Assembly: GCA_029959285.1 (NCBI GenBank)
Contig: JASCOE010000008.1
Location: forward strand, 186,001-250,000
From: Flavobacteriaceae bacterium PS02337
GTDB lineage: Bacteria > Bacteroidota > Bacteroidia > Flavobacteriales > Flavobacteriaceae
DNA: 64,000 nt
Reading direction: 5' to 3'
Shown here: positions 34,998-45,162 of the stretch, piece after piece
Numbering within the stretch: the first letter of the stretch is position 1
How the letters are laid out: every line of letters starts with the position of its first letter
Made by a program: the position numbers and the translations under genes
The notes under the pieces: generated by a model
Database searches by the model: none
Seen by the model: the letters and a program-made list of their open reading frames with translations, nothing else
What the model was told of the DNA's origin: nothing

Positions 34998-36875
34998 ATG
35001 GAAAAGAAAATATTGCAATTTGCAGTACTAGCATTTGTTCTTTTTACACAAAATATATTTGCTCAAGAGCTTTATATGCCTAGAAATATTAAGCAAGCTT
35101 ATGAAAATGGAACGCGTTCTAAGGACGGAAAACCAGGAAAAAATTACTGGCAGAATCGCGGAAAATACAATATGGAAATCGCTGTCGATCCGAAAACAAG
35201 ATTGGTCAGCGGAACCGAAACTATTATTTATGAAAACAATAGTAAAGACACTTTAAAAAATTTAGCAATTCGTTTTGTCAATAATCTTCACAAACCTTCT
35301 TCGCCTCGTGGAAGTGAAGTAAACGATGATTTTCTAAGCGACGGATTAACCATTACTTCGTTAAAAATAGAAAATGAAGTTTATAAAGAAGATGCTAGAA
35401 AATGGGGAACTGTTGGAAATGTGAAGTTGAAAAAAGCAATTCTGCCAAATTCTAAAATCACATTAAATATTCAATGGAATTATCCTTTATCAAAAGAGAG
35501 CGGGAGAGAAGGACAGATTGACGAAACGACTTTTTTTGTAGCGTATAGTTATCCGCGTGTTTCCGTTTTTGATGATTATAACGGGTGGGATAGACTTCCG
35601 CATACAGATCGTCAGGAATTTTATAATGATTTTAATGATTATGTTTTCTCTGTAAAAGCACCAAAAAATTATGTGGTTTATGCAACAGGAGATTTGCTGA
35701 ATCCAGATGAGGTTTTACAGCCCGATTTTGCAACTCGTTTAAAGAAATCGTACACAACAGATGAAATTCTGCATATCGCAAACGAACAAGAAATGAAAAG
35801 CGGTATCGTAACCAAGCAATACGATTGGAATGTTTGGAAATTTGAAGCTAAAAATATTTCAGATGTTTGCTTCGGTTTAAGCGATCATTATTTGTGGGAT
35901 GCAAGCAGTGTGATTGTAGACAAGAAAACAAACCGCCGCGCAAGTGTTCAGGCGGCGTATAATGTTACAGGAACAGATTTCGTAAATTCTGTGAAAAACA
36001 ATCAATATGCTTTAGATTGGTTTTCTAACAATTGGCCAGGGGTTCCGTATCCATTTTCAAAAATGACTGCTTTTCAAGGTTTTGCAGATATGGAATATCC
36101 AATGATGTGTAACGATTCTGAAATGGGAGATCCAGTTTTTGCACAATTGGTACAAGATCATGAAGTGGCTCATACTTATTTTCCATTTTACATGGGAATC
36201 AACGAAACACGTTACGCTTTTATGGATGAAGGCTGGGCAACAACTTTCGAATATTTAATCGGAATTGCTGAACATGGTAAAGAAGCGGCAGATAAATTCT
36301 ATAAAGATTTTAGAGTAAAAGGATATATAAATGACCGTTCTACAGAAGAAGATCAGCCTATTATTTCAATGTCTACTCAAGTTTCTGGAGCCGGTTACGG
36401 AAATAATTCATATGGAAAAGCATCTCTTTCTTATTTAGCTTTGAAAGATATGTTAGGCGATGATTTATTCAAAAAAGCATTGCATTATTACATGGATACT
36501 TGGAATGGAAAACACCCAATTCCGTGGGATTATTTTAATTCGTTTAATACGACAACAGGAAAAAATCTAAACTGGTTTTTCAACAATTGGTTTTTCACTA
36601 ATAATTATTTAGATATTGCAATTAAAGGTATTTCAGCAGATAAGAAAATTATCACTGTAGAAAATATCGGTGGATTTGCGATTCCTTTTGATGTAATTAT
36701 TACTTACGCAGATAAAACAAAAGTAACGTTGCATCAAACACCTGCAATCTGGGAAAAGAATCAAAAAACAGCGAAAATTGTTTTGAAAAGCACAAAAAAA
36801 ATCGAACAGATCGAACTTGACGGAGGTATTTTTATGGATGCAACTCCAGCGAATAACATTTTACATATTAAATAA
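34998..36875 (+). CDS. secreted M1 family zinc aminopeptidase
   Basis: 625 residues. The signal peptide ends near FAQ (about 22). The zinc site is H388, H392 and E411: HEVAH followed 18 residues later by the Glu in MDEGWATT. The substrate-side GAMEN-like motif is GFADMEYPM (about 370). Removes N-terminal residues from peptides, probably in the periplasm. Followed after 13 bp by the ACT_3 gene. Confidence 0.92.
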   Translation: MEKKILQFAVLAFVLFTQNIFAQELYMPRNIKQAYENGTRSKDGKPGKNYWQNRGKYNMEIAVDPKTRLVSGTETIIYENNSKDTLKNLAIRFVNNLHKPSSPRGSEVNDDFLSDGLTITSLKIENEVYKEDARKWGTVGNVKLKKAILPNSKITLNIQWNYPLSKESGREGQIDETTFFVAYSYPRVSVFDDYNGWDRLPHTDRQEFYNDFNDYVFSVKAPKNYVVYATGDLLNPDEVLQPDFATRLKKSYTTDEILHIANEQEMKSGIVTKQYDWNVWKFEAKNISDVCFGLSDHYLWDASSVIVDKKTNRRASVQAAYNVTGTDFVNSVKNNQYALDWFSNNWPGVPYPFSKMTAFQGFADMEYPMMCNDSEMGDPVFAQLVQDHEVAHTYFPFYMGINETRYAFMDEGWATTFEYLIGIAEHGKEAADKFYKDFRVKGYINDRSTEEDQPIISMSTQVSGAGYGNNSYGKASLSYLALKDMLGDDLFKKALHYYMDTWNGKHPIPWDYFNSFNTTTGKNLNWFFNNWFFTNNYLDIAIKGISADKKIITVENIGGFAIPFDVIITYADKTKVTLHQTPAIWEKNQKTAKIVLKSTKKIEQIELDGGIFMDATPANNILHIK

Positions 36876-36888
36876 TTAAACAGATAAA

Positions 36889-37281
36889 ATGTCTGGAGAA
36901 AAAGATTTACAACAATTGCTAAAAAGCATGAAACCTGAACATATTTCGGGAGATTATGTTTTTTGTAAAGTTGATACGCTGGAAAATATCGATTTGAATA
37001 ATGTAGAAATGTTCTTTAAGGAAAAAGAAGCCATTACTTTAATTCTTAAAAAAGAAATTGCCGACAAATTGCAACTAGATTATTCAGTTGTAATGGCTTG
37101 GATAACGCTTACAGTGCATTCATCATTAGAAGCGGTCGGGTTAACTGCTGCGTTTTCTAAAGCACTTTCAGAAAATGAAATTAGTTGTAATGTGGTTGCG
37201 GCTTATTATCACGACCATATTTTTGTCAATAAAAAAGACGCCCAAAAAGCTATAGAAATTTTGAACTCGTTTTCAAATTAG
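36889..37281 (+). CDS. ACT_3 domain protein
   Basis: 130 residues. The N-terminal half (LQQLLKSMKPEHISGDYVFCKV) and the C-terminal ACT-like half (AWITLTVHSSLEAVGLTAAFSKALSENEISCNVVAAYYHDHIFVN) fit the small ACT_3/ACT_7 proteins (COG3602). These likely bind an amino acid; ligand unknown. Close spacing to the M1 peptidase suggests an operon. Confidence 0.88.
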   Translation: MSGEKDLQQLLKSMKPEHISGDYVFCKVDTLENIDLNNVEMFFKEKEAITLILKKEIADKLQLDYSVVMAWITLTVHSSLEAVGLTAAFSKALSENEISCNVVAAYYHDHIFVNKKDAQKAIEILNSFSN

Positions 37282-37304
37282 TTTTTAATTTAGAATTTAT
37301 AATT

Positions 37305-37335
37305 AAAAGAGAATCTGTTGTTTAGATTCTCTTTT
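37305..37335 (+). terminator. terminator after the ACT_3 gene
   Basis: AAAAGAGAATC (37305-37315) pairs with GATTCTCTTTT (37325-37335), and a T-run follows. Confidence 0.85.
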
Positions 37336-37424
37336 TTTTTAATTTTTAAAATAAATGAGGAAATACGTAAAATCTTTGTTAAAAAAAAGTACGTTTGTAA
37401 AATAATAAAAAACCTACTATTTTA

Positions 37425-38039
37425 ATGAAAAAGACATTTCCCCTAATTGTTTTTTTGATTAGCCTTCAGTGTTTTGCACAGAATGATCAAAAAATTGCAT
37501 TTCAAAAATGCAAATACGAATTGGCCGTTTCTTATTATGAGAAAGCCGATTTTGTAAAAGCTATTGATTTATTTTCTTTAGCGGCAAAAATTAAACCTGA
37601 AAATGAAATTGGTCAGGAAGCCAGTAAAAAAGTAGATACGCTACGAGAGGTTTTACGAAAAGAAATTATGCATCAAGCAGTTGGAACATGGAAAAGATCC
37701 GGAAGTCAGCCTGTTTGGGCTAGTACTGCGGTAAATGTAAATGATCAATCGAATGTTGATGAGATTGTTGAAATTACCCCAAATGAAATTGCTTTTTATA
37801 CGATGGATAAAAAGACAAAAGAAAAAAAACTGCTAAGAAAAGAAGATTTAGTTTATAATGATAAAAATGATGCTGTTTCATTATTTTCAGAAATAATACT
37901 TTCAGACGGAACAATTTGGAATTGCAGTATTAACGAAAAAGCAGATGTTTTGCGGGTAATAAATGTTGCCGTAAAAACAGAAAACGGAATTGAAAAGATA
38001 AACAGTAATAACGAAGAGAATTATTACGTTAAAATGTAG
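37425..38039 (+). CDS. secreted protein with TPR-like repeat, unknown function
   Basis: 204 residues. Signal peptide ends near CFAQ (about 19). Residues 25-75 (KCKYELAVSYYEKADFVKAIDLFSLAAKIKPENEI) look like one or two TPR units. The rest (GTWKRSGSQPVW, then beta strands) resembles a lipocalin-like sheet. Likely periplasmic; partner unknown. Confidence 0.65.
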   Translation: MKKTFPLIVFLISLQCFAQNDQKIAFQKCKYELAVSYYEKADFVKAIDLFSLAAKIKPENEIGQEASKKVDTLREVLRKEIMHQAVGTWKRSGSQPVWASTAVNVNDQSNVDEIVEITPNEIAFYTMDKKTKEKKLLRKEDLVYNDKNDAVSLFSEIILSDGTIWNCSINEKADVLRVINVAVKTENGIEKINSNNEENYYVKM

Positions 38040-38040
38040 C

Positions 38041-38070
38041 AAAAAGGGAGTCAATTTGATTCCCTTTTTT
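38041..38070 (+). terminator. terminator after the TPR-like gene
   Basis: AAAAAGGGAGTC and GATTCCCTTTTTT form a short hairpin with a T-run directly after the stop codon. Confidence 0.75.
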
Positions 38071-38191
38071 ATTGAATTGAAAGACTTGCCTGATTTATTT
38101 TGTGATAAATTTTTGATGTAAAATGAAATGAAAAGGTTCTTCTTCTCTTTTCAATGAAAATCCATTATTTTTGAAGCACTATAAAATCAAA

Positions 38192-38596
38192 ATGGAAATA
38201 AAAAAAATCAATGCATCCGATACTTGGCAGATTAGACACGAAGTAATGTGGCCAGATCAACCGTTTGAATTTGTACAATTAGAAGAAGATAATTTAGGTT
38301 TGCATTTTGGCGCTTTCGAAAATGATAAACTAGTTGCTATAGTTTCTTGTTTTGTTTCAGATGATGAAATGCAGTTTAGAAAATTAGCCACTTTAAATTC
38401 GTATCAAGGAAATGGAATTGCATCTCAATTATTAAAGCACATTTTTGAATCTGCAAGAGAAAAAAAACTAAAAAAAGTTTGGTGTAACGCTCGAACAGAA
38501 AAAAAACAATTTTACGAAAAGTTCGGTATGGTCGATACAGGAGAAACTTTTAGTAAAGCAGGACAAGAATTTACAATCATGGAAATTATATTTTAA
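38192..38596 (+). CDS. GNAT family N-acetyltransferase
   Basis: 134 residues from the ATG at 38192 (MEIKKINASDTWQIRHEVMWP). A TTG 21 bp earlier is rejected. The acetyl-CoA loop NSYQGNGIASQLLKHIFESA and the terminal FYEKFGMVDTGE are typical. Substrate unknown. Stand-alone gene. Confidence 0.88.
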   Translation: MEIKKINASDTWQIRHEVMWPDQPFEFVQLEEDNLGLHFGAFENDKLVAIVSCFVSDDEMQFRKLATLNSYQGNGIASQLLKHIFESAREKKLKKVWCNARTEKKQFYEKFGMVDTGETFSKAGQEFTIMEIIF

Positions 38597-38666
38597 ATGA
38601 TTGTTTGTTAGTATTTTGAGTTGTTTTTTAACTTTGAAAAAGAGTCATTTTATTTTGCTTTCAATT

Positions 38667-38678
38667 GAAAACGTTTTC
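38667..38678 (+). promoter_or_regulatory. perfect palindrome GAAAACGTTTTC
   Basis: A 12-bp perfect palindrome, 72 bp before the ATG at 38751. It may be an operator; the same core occurs at 32648-32657. Confidence 0.35.
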
Positions 38679-38750
38679 GTTTGATATTCAATGTTAAGAC
38701 TTTCTTATTTTATTTTTTTTGTTCCAATCTTTTATTACTTTCGCACCGAA

Positions 38751-39131
38751 ATGAGAAAGTTAATAGTATTTTTAGTATTCATGAATATGCTTCTGTTCGG
38801 CGGAGGCCAATATTTGAATGCAAATACTTTTGGTCCTCATAATAATCATCATGTTCAGAAACATAGAGTAAAATTCACAAATCAGGATCGCGGATCTTCA
38901 ATTTTAGAAGACGCTGCAGATATTGATCTTGAGGAAGATCTTTTAGGCAATGATGATGTTAATACACTTACGAACAAGTTCTTTACTGCTTCGTACAGTT
39001 TGGTAGACACTTTGTATCTGGCACTTTCAGATCAGTCTGCTGCGAATGATTCCAATCGTTTTAAATTTTCTACGCCTGTTTTCGGGTATTCAAATCCTTT
39101 ATACATTACTCAACGAGTTTTAAGAATTTGA
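38751..39131 (+). CDS. secreted protein of unknown function upstream of the RND operon
   Basis: 126 residues from the ATG at 38751 (MRKLIVFLVFMNMLLFGGG), which gives a clean signal peptide ending near NANT; an ATG at 38691 is possible. The mature part is short, acidic (DAADIDLEEDLLGNDD) and ends with a hydrophobic FSTPVFGYSNPLYITQR. No family recognised. 174 bp before the RND adaptor gene, same strand. Confidence 0.55.
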   Translation: MRKLIVFLVFMNMLLFGGGQYLNANTFGPHNNHHVQKHRVKFTNQDRGSSILEDAADIDLEEDLLGNDDVNTLTNKFFTASYSLVDTLYLALSDQSAANDSNRFKFSTPVFGYSNPLYITQRVLRI

Positions 39132-39305
39132 TTTTAAAGTATACATCAGTTACCTAGATTTCGATCTTCGTATCTTGCTTTTGTATATTTCTACTTCTGC
39201 TTATATGAACTTTAAGGTCTGGACTAAGGCTGACTGATGCATTTTAACATCCAAAAGGAATTTTCATTCCAAAAGCATTCATTCGCTTAATTTCCAAACT
39301 AAATC

Positions 39306-40388
39306 ATGAAAAAAATCATTGTTTTCACAGGCTTAATTGCCTTGATGTGCTTGACTAGTTGTACATCTAAAAAAGAAGAAAAAGAAGAAGTTGAAAAATT
39401 TACGGTTACTAATCCCGTTAAAATCGATACTTCATTCACAAAAGAATATGTTTCACAAATAAAATCTGTGCGAAATATCGAGCTTCGCGCACAAGAAAAA
39501 GGTTTTCTACAAAATATTTATGTTGATGAAGGACAGTTTGTAAAAAAAGGACAACTGTTGTTTAAAATCATGCCAAACATGTATCAGTCTGAATTGCTTA
39601 AAGCACAGGCAGAGCAAAAATCAGTTGAAATTGAATTACAAAATTCAAAATTATTGGCTGACAAAAATATCGTTTCTAAAAACGAATTAAGTGTTGCTCA
39701 GGCAAAATTACAGTCTGCAAAAGCTGAAGTTGCATTAGCAAAACTTCATTTATCATTCACAGAAATCAGAGCTCCTTTTGACGGAACAATCGATAGAATT
39801 CCATTAAAATTAGGAAGTTTAATTGACGAAGGAGAATTGCTGACAAGTCTTTCAGACAATAGCCAGATGTTTGCTTATTTCAATGTTTCTGAGCCAGAAT
39901 ATATTAGTTATGAAACGAATATTAAAGATCGTGCTGACAACAAAGTGAATTTAGTTTTGGCTAATGGAGATATTTTCAAAGAAAAAGGAAATGTTGAAGT
40001 TATAGAAAGTGAATTCAACAATGAAACTGGAAATATTGCTTTTAGAGCAAGATTCCCTAATTCTGGAAAACTACTTAGAAACGGAGAAACAGGACAAGTT
40101 CAAATGAATGTTCCGTTGAAAAATGCTATTGTGATTCCACAAAAAGCAACTTACGAAATTCAGGATAAAAAATATGTTTTCGTTGTAGGAAAAGATGATA
40201 AAGTAAGCTCTAGAGAAATCACGATTACAGGTGAAATTCCTGATTTATACGTGATCAAAAGCGGACTTAATGAAAATGATAAAATTTTACTTGAAGGTGT
40301 TCAGAAAGTAAAAGAGAATGATAAAATTAAATACGAATTTGAATCTCCTAAAAAGGTAATTAATAACCTGCGCTTGAAGGCGGAGTAA
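39306..40388 (+). CDS. RND efflux periplasmic adaptor (membrane-fusion protein)
   Basis: 360 residues. Lipoprotein signal with TSC at about residue 19, so anchored by lipid to the inner membrane. Lipoyl halves NIYVDEGQFVKKGQLLFKI and IRAPFDGTIDRIPLKLGSLI flank a coiled-coil hairpin; barrel and membrane-proximal domains follow. Works with the pump and outer-membrane channel downstream. Confidence 0.92.
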   Translation: MKKIIVFTGLIALMCLTSCTSKKEEKEEVEKFTVTNPVKIDTSFTKEYVSQIKSVRNIELRAQEKGFLQNIYVDEGQFVKKGQLLFKIMPNMYQSELLKAQAEQKSVEIELQNSKLLADKNIVSKNELSVAQAKLQSAKAEVALAKLHLSFTEIRAPFDGTIDRIPLKLGSLIDEGELLTSLSDNSQMFAYFNVSEPEYISYETNIKDRADNKVNLVLANGDIFKEKGNVEVIESEFNNETGNIAFRARFPNSGKLLRNGETGQVQMNVPLKNAIVIPQKATYEIQDKKYVFVVGKDDKVSSREITITGEIPDLYVIKSGLNENDKILLEGVQKVKENDKIKYEFESPKKVINNLRLKAE

Positions 40389-40482
40389 TTAGTATTCAGT
40401 CACAGTTTTCAGTAATTATTGTTTGAAATATACTGTCAACTTATTGATTTCCTTTTGATTTAATCATTAAAAAAATATAAAA

Positions 40483-43400
40483 ATGTTTAATAAATTTATA
40501 CAAAGACCTGTTCTTTCGATAGTAATATCGTTGATAATTGTCTTTTTAGGGGTTTTGTCTGTATTGAATTTACCAATTACACAATTCCCAACCATTTCGC
40601 CTCCAATGGTGAATGTTACTGCAGATTATCCAGGATCTAATGGTGAATTGATGATCAAGGCGGTAGTTATTCCTTTAGAAAGAGCCTTGAACGGTGTTCC
40701 AGGAATGAAATACATGGCTTCTGATGCAGGAAACGACGGTGAAGCTACAATTAAAGTAGTTTTTAACTTAGGTACAGATCCAAATCAGGCAGCGATTAAC
40801 GTGCAAAACCGTGTAGCTTCGGTTACCAATAAACTTCCACCTTTAGTAATTAGAGAAGGTATTAAAATTACACGAGAAGTTCCGAGTATGTTGATGTACG
40901 TGAATCTTTACAGTACAGACAAAAATACTGACATGAAGTTCTTGTATAACTATGCCGATATCAACGTACTTTCTGAATTGAAAAGGGTAAATGGTATTGG
41001 TTCTGGAGATATCTTAGGAACACGTGAATATGCAATGCGTATTTGGTTAAAACCAGATCGTATGTTAGCTTATAAAATTTCTGCTGATGAAATAATGGAA
41101 GCATTATCTAGTCAGAGTTTGGAGGCTTCTCCGGGGAAAACGGGAGAAAGTTCTGGGAAACGTTCTCAAGCGTTTGAATATGTATTGAAATATTCTGGTC
41201 GTTTTACAACAAAAGAGCAATACGAGAATATTGTTGTAAAAGCAAATCCAAACGGAGAGCTTTTGAGATTGAAAGATGTTGCTAAAGTTGAATTTGGTAG
41301 CTCGATGTACGATATCTATTCTAATTTGAATGGAAGACCATCAGCGGCAATTGTATTAAAACAATCTTTTGGAAGTAACGCGAATCAGGTTATTGAAGAA
41401 GTAAAAGCAAAACTGGAAAAAATCAAACAGAGATTTCCAAAAGGAATGGATTATGAAATTTCATATGACGTTTCTAAATTCCTTGATGCTTCTATCGAAA
41501 AAGTAATTCACACACTTGTTGAAGCCTTTATTTTAGTAGGTTTAGTAGTATTCCTTTTCTTAGGAGATTGGCGTTCTACGGTTATTCCAGCAATTGCGGT
41601 TCCAGTTTCGTTGGTAGGAACATTTGTATTTATGACTTTCTTCGATATTTCGTTGAACTTAATTACATTATTTGCTTTAGTATTAGCAATTGGAGTCGTC
41701 GTCGATGATGCGATTGTGGTTATCGAAGCCGTTCACGCCAAGATGGAAGAAGAACATCTGTCGCCATTTAAAGCAACTAAGAAAGCAATGCATGAAATCG
41801 CGGGGGCAATTATTGCAATTACCTTTCTTATGGCGGCAGTATTTATTCCAGTTGCCTTTATGTCTGGTCCTGTGGGAGTTTTCTACAGACAATTCTCTGT
41901 AACTATGGCAACGGCAATTATTCTTTCTGGTATCGTGGCTTTAACATTAACACCTGCACTTTGTGCGATGATGTTAAAAAACAATCACGGCGTGCCTAAA
42001 AAGAAAACACCAGCAAATAGATTTATTGATGGTTTTAACGAAAAGTTCAATTTAGCACAAGGTAAATACCAAAATCTATTGGGTAAAATTGTAAACAGAA
42101 GAGTTGTTACAATTGTTGCACTTCTAGTATTTTGTGCTGGAACATGGTTAATAAGCAGTACAGTTCCTTCAGGATTTATTCCGAATGAGGATCAGGGAAT
42201 GTTTTATGCAGTAATTCAGACTCCTCCAGGTTCTTCTTTAGAAAGAACTAATAATATTGCAGAGAGAGTTCAAAAAATTGCAGAAGATATTGATGGAGTT
42301 AAATCGGTTTCTTCTTTAGCTGGATACGAAATTCTTTCTGAAGGTACAGGAGCAAACTCAGGAACCTGTTTGGTGAACTTGAAAGATTGGAGTGACAGAA
42401 AAGAATCTGTTGTGGAGATTATGCATGACATGGAGGAAAAATGTAAAGATATTACAGGAGCTAATATCGAGTTTTTCCAACCGCCTGCAGTTCCAGGATA
42501 TGGTGCAGCGGGAGGATTTGAGCTTCGTTTGTTAGATAAAACAGGTTCTGTTGATTATAAGAGAATGGAACAGGTTAATAATGAATTTGTTGCAGAATTG
42601 AACAAACAACCAGAATTATCAAACGTATTTAGTTTCTATAGTTCTAGTTTCCCTCAATACATGATGAAAGTGGATAATGACTTGGCACAGCAAAAAGGTG
42701 TTTCTATAGAAAATGCCATGAATACTTTGTCAACTCTTGTGGGAAGTAACTACGAAATCAGTTTTATTAAATTCGGTATTAACTATAAAGTAATCGTTCA
42801 GGCTTCGCCAGAATATCGTGCACAGCCAGACGATATCTTAAAATTGTATGTAAAAAATGACCGTGATGAAATGGTGCCTTTTTCTGCTTTCATGAAATTA
42901 GAAAAAGTGTACGGTCTTTCGGAAATTACACGTCATAATATGTATACCTCAACACAAATCAGTGGTTCTCCAGCTGCAGGTTATAGCTCTGGTACAGCTA
43001 TTAAAGTAATTCAAAAAATAGCTGCTGAAAAATTACCAAGAGGATATGACATTGACTGGGCAGGTATTTCTGCCGATGAGGTTGCACAAGGAAATCAAGC
43101 TATTTGGGTATTCTTAATCTGTTTAGGATTCGTTTACTTGGTATTAGCAGCACAGTATGAAAGTTTTATTCTTCCATTATCAGTAATTCTTTCGTTGCCA
43201 GCAGGTATTTTTGGAGCTTTCCTTTTATTAAAATTAACTGGATTAGAAAACAATATTTACGCCCAAGTTGCCATGGTAATGTTGATTGGTTTATTGGGTA
43301 AAAATGCCGTGTTGATTGTAGAGTTTGCGATACAACGACATGCCGCAGGATTATCTGTTTTACAAGCAGCAATGGAAGGAGCAAAAGCAAGGTTCCGTCC

Positions 43401-43650
43401 GATTTTGATGACTTCATTTGCTTTTATTGCCGGATTAATTCCGCTTACGTTCGCAACAGGTCCTGGTAAAATTGGAAATAGAACTATTGGTACCGCTGCT
43501 GCTGGAGGTATGCTTATCGGAACGATTTGCGGTGTATTTGTAATTCCAGGATTGTACTTCATTTTTGCTAAAATTGCCGAAAAACACAAATTGGTAAAAC
43601 ATGAAGAAGAAAATCCATTAACAGAAGAAATTGATAACAATCATGTATAA
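40483..43650 (+). CDS. RND efflux permease (HAE1/AcrB family)
   Basis: 1055 residues, twelve helices with two large periplasmic loops. Starts MFNKFIQRPVLSIVISLIIVFLG. The proton-relay pair is in GVVVDDAIVVIE (two Asp, helix 4), and GLLGKNAVLIVEFA is the helix-10 Lys region. Phe-rich binding-pocket features cannot be judged here. Inner-membrane drug/proton antiporter. The outer-membrane gene overlaps its end by 8 bp. Confidence 0.95.
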   Translation: MFNKFIQRPVLSIVISLIIVFLGVLSVLNLPITQFPTISPPMVNVTADYPGSNGELMIKAVVIPLERALNGVPGMKYMASDAGNDGEATIKVVFNLGTDPNQAAINVQNRVASVTNKLPPLVIREGIKITREVPSMLMYVNLYSTDKNTDMKFLYNYADINVLSELKRVNGIGSGDILGTREYAMRIWLKPDRMLAYKISADEIMEALSSQSLEASPGKTGESSGKRSQAFEYVLKYSGRFTTKEQYENIVVKANPNGELLRLKDVAKVEFGSSMYDIYSNLNGRPSAAIVLKQSFGSNANQVIEEVKAKLEKIKQRFPKGMDYEISYDVSKFLDASIEKVIHTLVEAFILVGLVVFLFLGDWRSTVIPAIAVPVSLVGTFVFMTFFDISLNLITLFALVLAIGVVVDDAIVVIEAVHAKMEEEHLSPFKATKKAMHEIAGAIIAITFLMAAVFIPVAFMSGPVGVFYRQFSVTMATAIILSGIVALTLTPALCAMMLKNNHGVPKKKTPANRFIDGFNEKFNLAQGKYQNLLGKIVNRRVVTIVALLVFCAGTWLISSTVPSGFIPNEDQGMFYAVIQTPPGSSLERTNNIAERVQKIAEDIDGVKSVSSLAGYEILSEGTGANSGTCLVNLKDWSDRKESVVEIMHDMEEKCKDITGANIEFFQPPAVPGYGAAGGFELRLLDKTGSVDYKRMEQVNNEFVAELNKQPELSNVFSFYSSSFPQYMMKVDNDLAQQKGVSIENAMNTLSTLVGSNYEISFIKFGINYKVIVQASPEYRAQPDDILKLYVKNDRDEMVPFSAFMKLEKVYGLSEITRHNMYTSTQISGSPAAGYSSGTAIKVIQKIAAEKLPRGYDIDWAGISADEVAQGNQAIWVFLICLGFVYLVLAAQYESFILPLSVILSLPAGIFGAFLLLKLTGLENNIYAQVAMVMLIGLLGKNAVLIVEFAIQRHAAGLSVLQAAMEGAKARFRPILMTSFAFIAGLIPLTFATGPGKIGNRTIGTAAAGGMLIGTICGVFVIPGLYFIFAKIAEKHKLVKHEEENPLTEEIDNNHV

Positions 43651-45094
43651 AGTTAAATCATATCAATATAGTATTGCATTAGCTGTATGTCTAGCAGTTG
43701 CAGGGTGTAAAACCCCTGCATCTGAGGCAGCGGTTACAACAAGTACGCCAGTTCCTGAATCGTTTGGCAAAACAGCTCAAACTCAGGATGCCAACAATAA
43801 TACGGCAACTCTTGCTTGGAAAGATTATTTTAAAGATCAGAATCTTATCGATTTGATCGATGTTGCAATAAAAAATAATCAAGAACTAAATATCACTTTG
43901 CAAGAAATTGAAATTGCAAAAAATGATATTCGTGTAAAAAAAGGACTTTTATTGCCAACAGCAGGTTTACGTGCGGGAGCGGGAGTAGAAAAAGTAGGAA
44001 GATATACAAGTCAAGGTGCAGGTGATGCTACAACGGAGATTAAACCAGGTGTAGAAACTCCGGATCCGTTAGGAGATTTTACTATTTCGGCTTATGCAAA
44101 TTGGGAAGTAGACATTTGGAAAAAACTGCGTAATTCTAAAAAAGCAGCTTTAAATAGATATTTGGCTACAGTTGAAGGTAAAAACTTTGTAATTACCAAC
44201 CTCATCGCTGAAGTTGCAGATTCGTATTACGAATTAATAGCTTTAGACAATCAGTTGGATATTGTAAAACAAACGATCAAATTGCAGACTAACGCTTTAG
44301 AAATTGTAAAAGTTCAAAAACAAGCGGCAAGAGCAACTGAATTGGGAGTTAAGAAATTTGAAGCAGAGGTTTTAACTTCACAAAGTATGGAGTTTGATAT
44401 TTTGCAGCAAATAAAAGAAACAGAAAACAAAATCAACTTTTTATTGGGAAGATATCCTCAGGAAATTAAAAGAACTAGCAATACTAATTTCTTAAGCTTA
44501 TTACCAGCTGCTGTAAGTTCTGGAATTCCATCGCAATTGTTAGCGAATCGTCCAGATATTAAACAAGCAGAATTAGAATTAGTAGCTTCAAAATTAGACG
44601 TAAAAGTAGCTCGTGCTGAGTTTTATCCTTCGTTGGATATCACAGCGGCAATTGGAGTTCAGGCTTTCAAACCTTCTTATTTGTTTACAATGCCAGAATC
44701 GCTTTTATATTCTTTGGCTGGAGATCTTGTTGCACCTTTGATTAACAGAAATGCAATCAAAGCGGAGTTTGCAAGTGCAAATGCAAGACAGCTTCAAGCA
44801 TTATACAATTACGATCGTACGGTTTTAAATGCTTATTTAGAAGTTTCAAATCAATTGTCTAAGATTGAAAATCTTCAAAAAGGTTATGATCTTAAATCAA
44901 AACAAGTTGACGCTTTAAATACGTCTATTGATGTCTCTAACGATTTGTTTAGATCGGCTAGAGTAGATTATTTTGAGGTTTTGATGACGCAGAGAGATGC
45001 ATTAGAAGCAAAACTAGAATTAATCGACACTAAAAAAGAACAATTAAATGCTGCAGTTCATGTTTACAGAGACTTGGGCGGCGGATGGAAATAA
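43643..45094 (+). CDS. RND efflux outer-membrane factor (NodT/OprM type)
   Basis: 483 residues from the ATG at 43643 (MYKVKSYQYSIALAVCLAV); a TTG 12 bp earlier is unlikely. Lipobox AGC near residue 21, then two OEP repeats, with SGIPSQLLANRPDIKQAELELVA between them, typical of the NodT family. Completes the tripartite pump. No regulator gene adjoins this operon. Confidence 0.92.
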   Translation: MYKVKSYQYSIALAVCLAVAGCKTPASEAAVTTSTPVPESFGKTAQTQDANNNTATLAWKDYFKDQNLIDLIDVAIKNNQELNITLQEIEIAKNDIRVKKGLLLPTAGLRAGAGVEKVGRYTSQGAGDATTEIKPGVETPDPLGDFTISAYANWEVDIWKKLRNSKKAALNRYLATVEGKNFVITNLIAEVADSYYELIALDNQLDIVKQTIKLQTNALEIVKVQKQAARATELGVKKFEAEVLTSQSMEFDILQQIKETENKINFLLGRYPQEIKRTSNTNFLSLLPAAVSSGIPSQLLANRPDIKQAELELVASKLDVKVARAEFYPSLDITAAIGVQAFKPSYLFTMPESLLYSLAGDLVAPLINRNAIKAEFASANARQLQALYNYDRTVLNAYLEVSNQLSKIENLQKGYDLKSKQVDALNTSIDVSNDLFRSARVDYFEVLMTQRDALEAKLELIDTKKEQLNAAVHVYRDLGGGWK

Positions 45095-45116
45095 TTTTGC
45101 CAATTAATTTGTAGTG

Positions 45117-45154
45117 AAAAAGCCTTTTGAGAGTAAAATCTTGAAAGGCTTTTT
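45117..45154. terminator. bidirectional terminator between RND operon and DeoR gene
   Basis: AAAAAGCCTTT (45117-45127) pairs with AAAGGCTTTTT (45144-45154) between convergent genes. Confidence 0.85.
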
Positions 45155-45162
45155 TTATCGTT

